A stretch of DNA of 41,434 nucleotides from an uncultured Porphyromonas sp. (GTDB taxonomy: Bacteria > Bacteroidota > Bacteroidia > Bacteroidales > Porphyromonadaceae), in assembly GCF_905372525.1 (NCBI RefSeq), contig NZ_CAJPPN010000021.1, positions 1 through 41,434 on the forward strand, read 5' to 3'. Below the pieces are notes generated by a model. That model searched no databases, was not told where the DNA came from, and worked only from the letters and a program-made list of their open reading frames with translations. Of the stretch, positions 38,988 through 41,434 are shown one piece after another. The position numbers were made by a program, and so were the translations under genes. Each line of letters opens with the position of its first letter. Position 1 is the stretch's first letter.

Positions 38988-39440
38988 CTAGCTCGTGACG
39001 AGTAGGTGGTAGCGATCCATACGTACCACTCGGTAGCGTCTCAGGGGGGACTGGGCAGAGCCCTCCTCGGGGCGACCAGTACCCTGTAGCACCTCGAAGG
39101 CACTCCTGCAGCTCGGGCACACCAGTCGCATCCCCTTCACCTCCAGCTGTGCTCCCTGACTATGCTCCCCTGGGCAAGCGAGGTCAAAGGCGTAGAACTC
39201 CTCCGCCTGCTCGACAGAGCGTACCACCGCTAGCCCAGCATTGCCGAGACGATCCTGTGCCGTCTCGGGCTGGGTGATACGCACGATGCCCGCAGGAGAG
39301 AGTAGTGCCCTGTGGCGAGTATCCTGCAGGTGGAGGTGGTAGTACACCGCAGCCTGAGGTACCCTAGGCTCCACAGCTCTCGTACAGGATACGAGCCCGA
39401 CGAGCCCAGCGAGTGCGAGGTAGTCACACAGACGAGCCAT
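38988..39440 (-). CDS. Putative lipoprotein with Rieske-like metal-binding motif
   Basis: This 150-residue protein has a lipobox (GLVSC, C19), and its C-terminal part resembles a Rieske-type fold: FDLACPGEH (C89, H93) and LVCPSCRSAFEVLQGTG (C108, C111), followed by PLRRYRVV. A true Rieske centre uses CxH and CxxH. Here the second pair is CxxC, so it may bind zinc or a different Fe-S centre, or be structural. It lies between an SRPBCC gene (42 bp upstream) and cls (53 bp downstream). Function is unknown. Confidence 0.7.
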   Translation of the reverse strand: MARLCDYLALAGLVGLVSCTRAVEPRVPQAAVYYHLHLQDTRHRALLSPAGIVRITQPETAQDRLGNAGLAVVRSVEQAEEFYAFDLACPGEHSQGAQLEVKGMRLVCPSCRSAFEVLQGTGRPEEGSAQSPLRRYRVVRMDRYHLLVTS

Positions 39441-39482
39441 ACTATCTAGGAGGTGTAGGGATCAGTGAGGGGAAGGGTAGGA

Positions 39483-39902
39483 TCAGTAGGGGAGGATAGC
39501 CAGCATATCGGCTAGTCGCTCGATACCCTCCTCGAGCTTGCTCCCGATCATCTTCCGGATGAAGAAGTTTAGGTCGGCACGTAGGGTCAGCCTGAGGCGT
39601 GTATCGTTAGGTGCGGGCTCGAGTAGCTGTATCCACAGGGTGAGGTCTAGGGGAGACTGCTCGGTGGCAAGCTTGATCGTACCCTCAGGCTCACGCTCTA
39701 TGACACGTAGCAGGAGTCTACCTGCGCCGGGGATGACGAAGGCACAGCTATCCGCATCGATAGGCTCTATCTGGATCTTCTCCTTAGCCTCCTCGGGTAG
39801 TCGATCCCGTACGGAGGCTAGACCATTGAGGTCGGAGAGACGCTCATAGACACGATGGCGGGGGGCAGCGATACTCTTGATCGAACTGGTATAGTCACTC
39901 AT
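39483..39902 (-). CDS. SRPBCC (START-like) family protein
   Basis: This 139-residue cytoplasmic protein fits the SRPBCC/polyketide cyclase-like helix-grip fold, which has a deep hydrophobic cavity for small ligands. It starts with the typical strand-helix (SIKSIAAPRHRVYERLSDL) and ends with a long amphipathic helix (FFIRKMIGSKLEEGIERLADML). No catalytic residues are evident and the ligand is unknown. It begins 51 bp after pyrE; pyrE plus an SRPBCC gene is a recurrent pair in Bacteroidales, as far as I recall. Confidence 0.8.
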   Translation of the reverse strand: MSDYTSSIKSIAAPRHRVYERLSDLNGLASVRDRLPEEAKEKIQIEPIDADSCAFVIPGAGRLLLRVIEREPEGTIKLATEQSPLDLTLWIQLLEPAPNDTRLRLTLRADLNFFIRKMIGSKLEEGIERLADMLAILPY

Positions 39903-39953
39903 TGAGATAAGTCTAATGTATGAGGTGATAGGGGCGATAGGGACGGGGGCGCA

Positions 39954-40598
39954 CTAGCATCTCCCCGTCCAGGTGTCTGGGCTCTGACGCCACTGCTTGA
40001 GTAGCGACTCGTCCTCGGGCGAGATGTAGCCCGTCGCAAGGGCCTCGGCGATCACGGTGTCGTAGTCGCTGAGGGTGACTAGACGCACAGAGGCTTCGGC
40101 GAAGGCCTCTACAGCCTGAGGGAAGCCATGGGTGTAGACAGCGACCATGCCGAGGACTTCGCTACCAGCCTGACGGAGGGCCTCTACGGCCTTGAGGCTG
40201 CTCCCACCTGTGGAGATCAGATCCTCTACGACGAGGACACGGCTACCCTCGGGGAGCTCTCCCTCGATCTGATTGCCCATACCATGATCCTTAGCCTTGG
40301 GACGTACATAGACGAAGGGGAGACCTAGGAGGTCTGCTACGAGTGCGCCCTGTGCGATAGCACCCGTAGCGACACCTGCGATGACCTCGGGCATCCCGTA
40401 TTCCCTACGGATGGCCTCAGCAAGCTCCTCCTTGATGAGGGTACGTACGGCAGGATAGGATAGGGTGACACGATTGTCACAGTAGATAGGGGACTTCCAC
40501 CCTGATGCCCAGGTGAAGGGTGCATCGGGCTGGAGCTTGACGGCCTTGACTTCGAGCAGGGCTTTGGCAACACGCTCAGCCGTGGTCTTTGTATTCAT
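39954..40598 (-). CDS. pyrE: Orotate phosphoribosyltransferase
   Basis: PyrE converts orotate and PRPP to OMP in pyrimidine synthesis. The PRPP-binding motif VLVVEDLISTGGSS is intact, and the N-terminal substrate region (FTWASGWKSPIYCDNR) is typical. The frame is open to 40667, but the upstream part (PIASPSTSPKTLL) is unlike the family. The ATG at 40598 (MNTKTTAERVAKALLEV) gives 214 residues, the normal length. The nitrilase-family gene ends 37 bp upstream. Confidence 0.96.
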   Translation of the reverse strand: MNTKTTAERVAKALLEVKAVKLQPDAPFTWASGWKSPIYCDNRVTLSYPAVRTLIKEELAEAIRREYGMPEVIAGVATGAIAQGALVADLLGLPFVYVRPKAKDHGMGNQIEGELPEGSRVLVVEDLISTGGSSLKAVEALRQAGSEVLGMVAVYTHGFPQAVEAFAEASVRLVTLSDYDTVIAEALATGYISPEDESLLKQWRQSPDTWTGRC

Positions 40599-40635
40599 TT
40601 GTCGATGTATCTGATGTATATTGAAGAGTAGAGTC

Positions 40636-41434
40636 TTAGGGGAGGTCGAGGGTGAAGCTATCGGCATCCTCCCATACGGGGAACTTATGCCTTAGGTCAG
40701 CCAGCGGAGCATAGTCGAGTGTCGCTACGAGGACTGTCTCCGCACTCTCCTCTGCCTCGGCGAGGGCTTCCCCACGAGCGTTGAGTATCGCTGAGTCGCC
40801 CGTGTAGACGAGTCCCTGTGGATCGGTGCCTACACGATTGAGCCCGACCATATAGGCGAGGTTCTCCATAGCTCGTGCTCTGAGGAGGGTCGAGAAGACC
40901 CGACGACGAGGACGAGGCCAGTTGGCCACGCAGATAATGAGGTCATACTCATTATGCACGTTGCGACACCAGACGGGGAAGCGCATATCATAGCAGATGA
41001 TAGGCAGTATCCGCCAGCCATGGAAGGAGAGTATCTGACGCTCCGTAGCTGCAGAGACGAACTCCCGCTCGCCACCAGGGGCGAAGAGGTGTCGCTTAGG
41101 CTGTCGCTGCATCTGTCCCTGCTCGTCGATGAGGAAGAACATATTATAGATCTTGCCATCGCTCGCCCGTGTGAGGTAGCTCCCAGCGATCCCTACTTGG
41201 TACTCCTTGGCTAGCTCTGTGAGGAGAGTACAGACCTCGCCTCGATCTTCGTCAGCGAGCTGTGCGGCCTCGGCAGAGAAGCCTGTCGTGATCGTCTCAG
41301 GGAAGATGATGAGCTCAGCCTCGTGGGCATGCTGGGCTACGTAGCTGCGGATGCGCTGGCAGTTGCCCTCGACATCATTCCATAGGATGGAGCACTGCAC
41401 AGCTGCCACACGTAGGGTGGGGGAGGGAGAGAGG
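40636..41434 (-). CDS. Carbon-nitrogen hydrolase (nitrilase superfamily), 5' end outside window
   Basis: The protein has the Glu-Lys-Cys catalytic triad of the nitrilase superfamily: E in FPETITTGF, K in PKRHLFAPGGE and C in IICYDMRFP. It resembles YafV/Nit2-type omega-amidases, which hydrolyse 2-oxoglutaramate or 2-oxosuccinamate; that substrate is inferred. The frame contains an in-frame GTG at 41409 but continues open to the window edge (translation SPTLRVAAVQCSILW), and family N-termini begin close to that point. The true start is probably just outside the window. It heads a minus-strand run with pyrE downstream. Confidence 0.88.
   Translation of the reverse strand, partial: LSPSPTLRVAAVQCSILWNDVEGNCQRIRSYVAQHAHEAELIIFPETITTGFSAEAAQLADEDRGEVCTLLTELAKEYQVGIAGSYLTRASDGKIYNMFFLIDEQGQMQRQPKRHLFAPGGEREFVSAATERQILSFHGWRILPIICYDMRFPVWCRNVHNEYDLIICVANWPRPRRRVFSTLLRARAMENLAYMVGLNRVGTDPQGLVYTGDSAILNARGEALAEAEESAETVLVATLDYAPLADLRHKFPVWEDADSFTLDLP

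Overview
The window looks like chromosomal DNA from a Porphyromonas-like member of the Bacteroidales. The reasons are the SusC/SusD pair with a GH92 enzyme, a PorT protein of the type IX secretion system, an RseC-Rnf locus, a eukaryote-like long IleS, the conserved order ileS / DksA-like / lspA / DUF4296 / gltX / waaA, and many Bacteroidetes promoters with the -7 box TAnnTTTG. Base composition is G+C-rich except in one island (about 22.3-26.6 kb). I saw no rRNA, tRNA, CRISPR array, transposase or integrase.

Layout. 1-1331 (minus): start of an rnf operon, rseC then rnfB, which runs off the left edge. 1708-2856 (minus): NYN nuclease-like protein with a cold-shock-like C-terminus. 3663-4989 (plus): ECF sigma factor followed by porT. 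5120-13660 (plus): ileS, DksA-like protein, lspA, DUF4296 lipoprotein, a small unknown protein, gltX and waaA, closed by a strong bidirectional terminator. 13767-17771 (minus): ferredoxin, 2-oxoacid:ferredoxin oxidoreductase alpha, a small membrane protein, beta, gamma, then ilvE, apparently one operon joining branched-chain transamination to oxidative decarboxylation. 18171-22161 (minus): HAD phosphatase, DAACS symporter and typA. 22372-26485 (minus): a lower-GC island with a lipoprotein metalloprotease gene broken by an in-frame TAG, followed by four tandem paralogs of an unrecognised exported protein. 27256-29447 (plus): bcp, recA, gmk. 29557-36907 (minus): susC, susD and a GH92 alpha-mannosidase, a small glycan-utilisation locus. 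37507-41434 (minus): nitrilase-family hydrolase (cut by the right edge), pyrE, SRPBCC protein, Rieske-like lipoprotein and cardiolipin synthase.

The most unusual material is: (1) the metalloprotease plus four-paralog island, where the paralogs alternate A-B-A-B in their 3' flanks and in their signal-peptide type and look like recombination mosaics; (2) a 66-bp element made of three 22-bp near-palindromic, purine/pyrimidine-alternating units, present twice (3222-3287 and 26979-27044), each time in a divergent intergenic region upstream of a plus-strand gene; (3) a cluster of interlocking stem-loops with ATGCGC-containing loops at 37233-37335; and (4) a shared style of long nested-hairpin terminator, mostly without a U-tract. 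All functional statements come from reading the sequence; no database search was possible.
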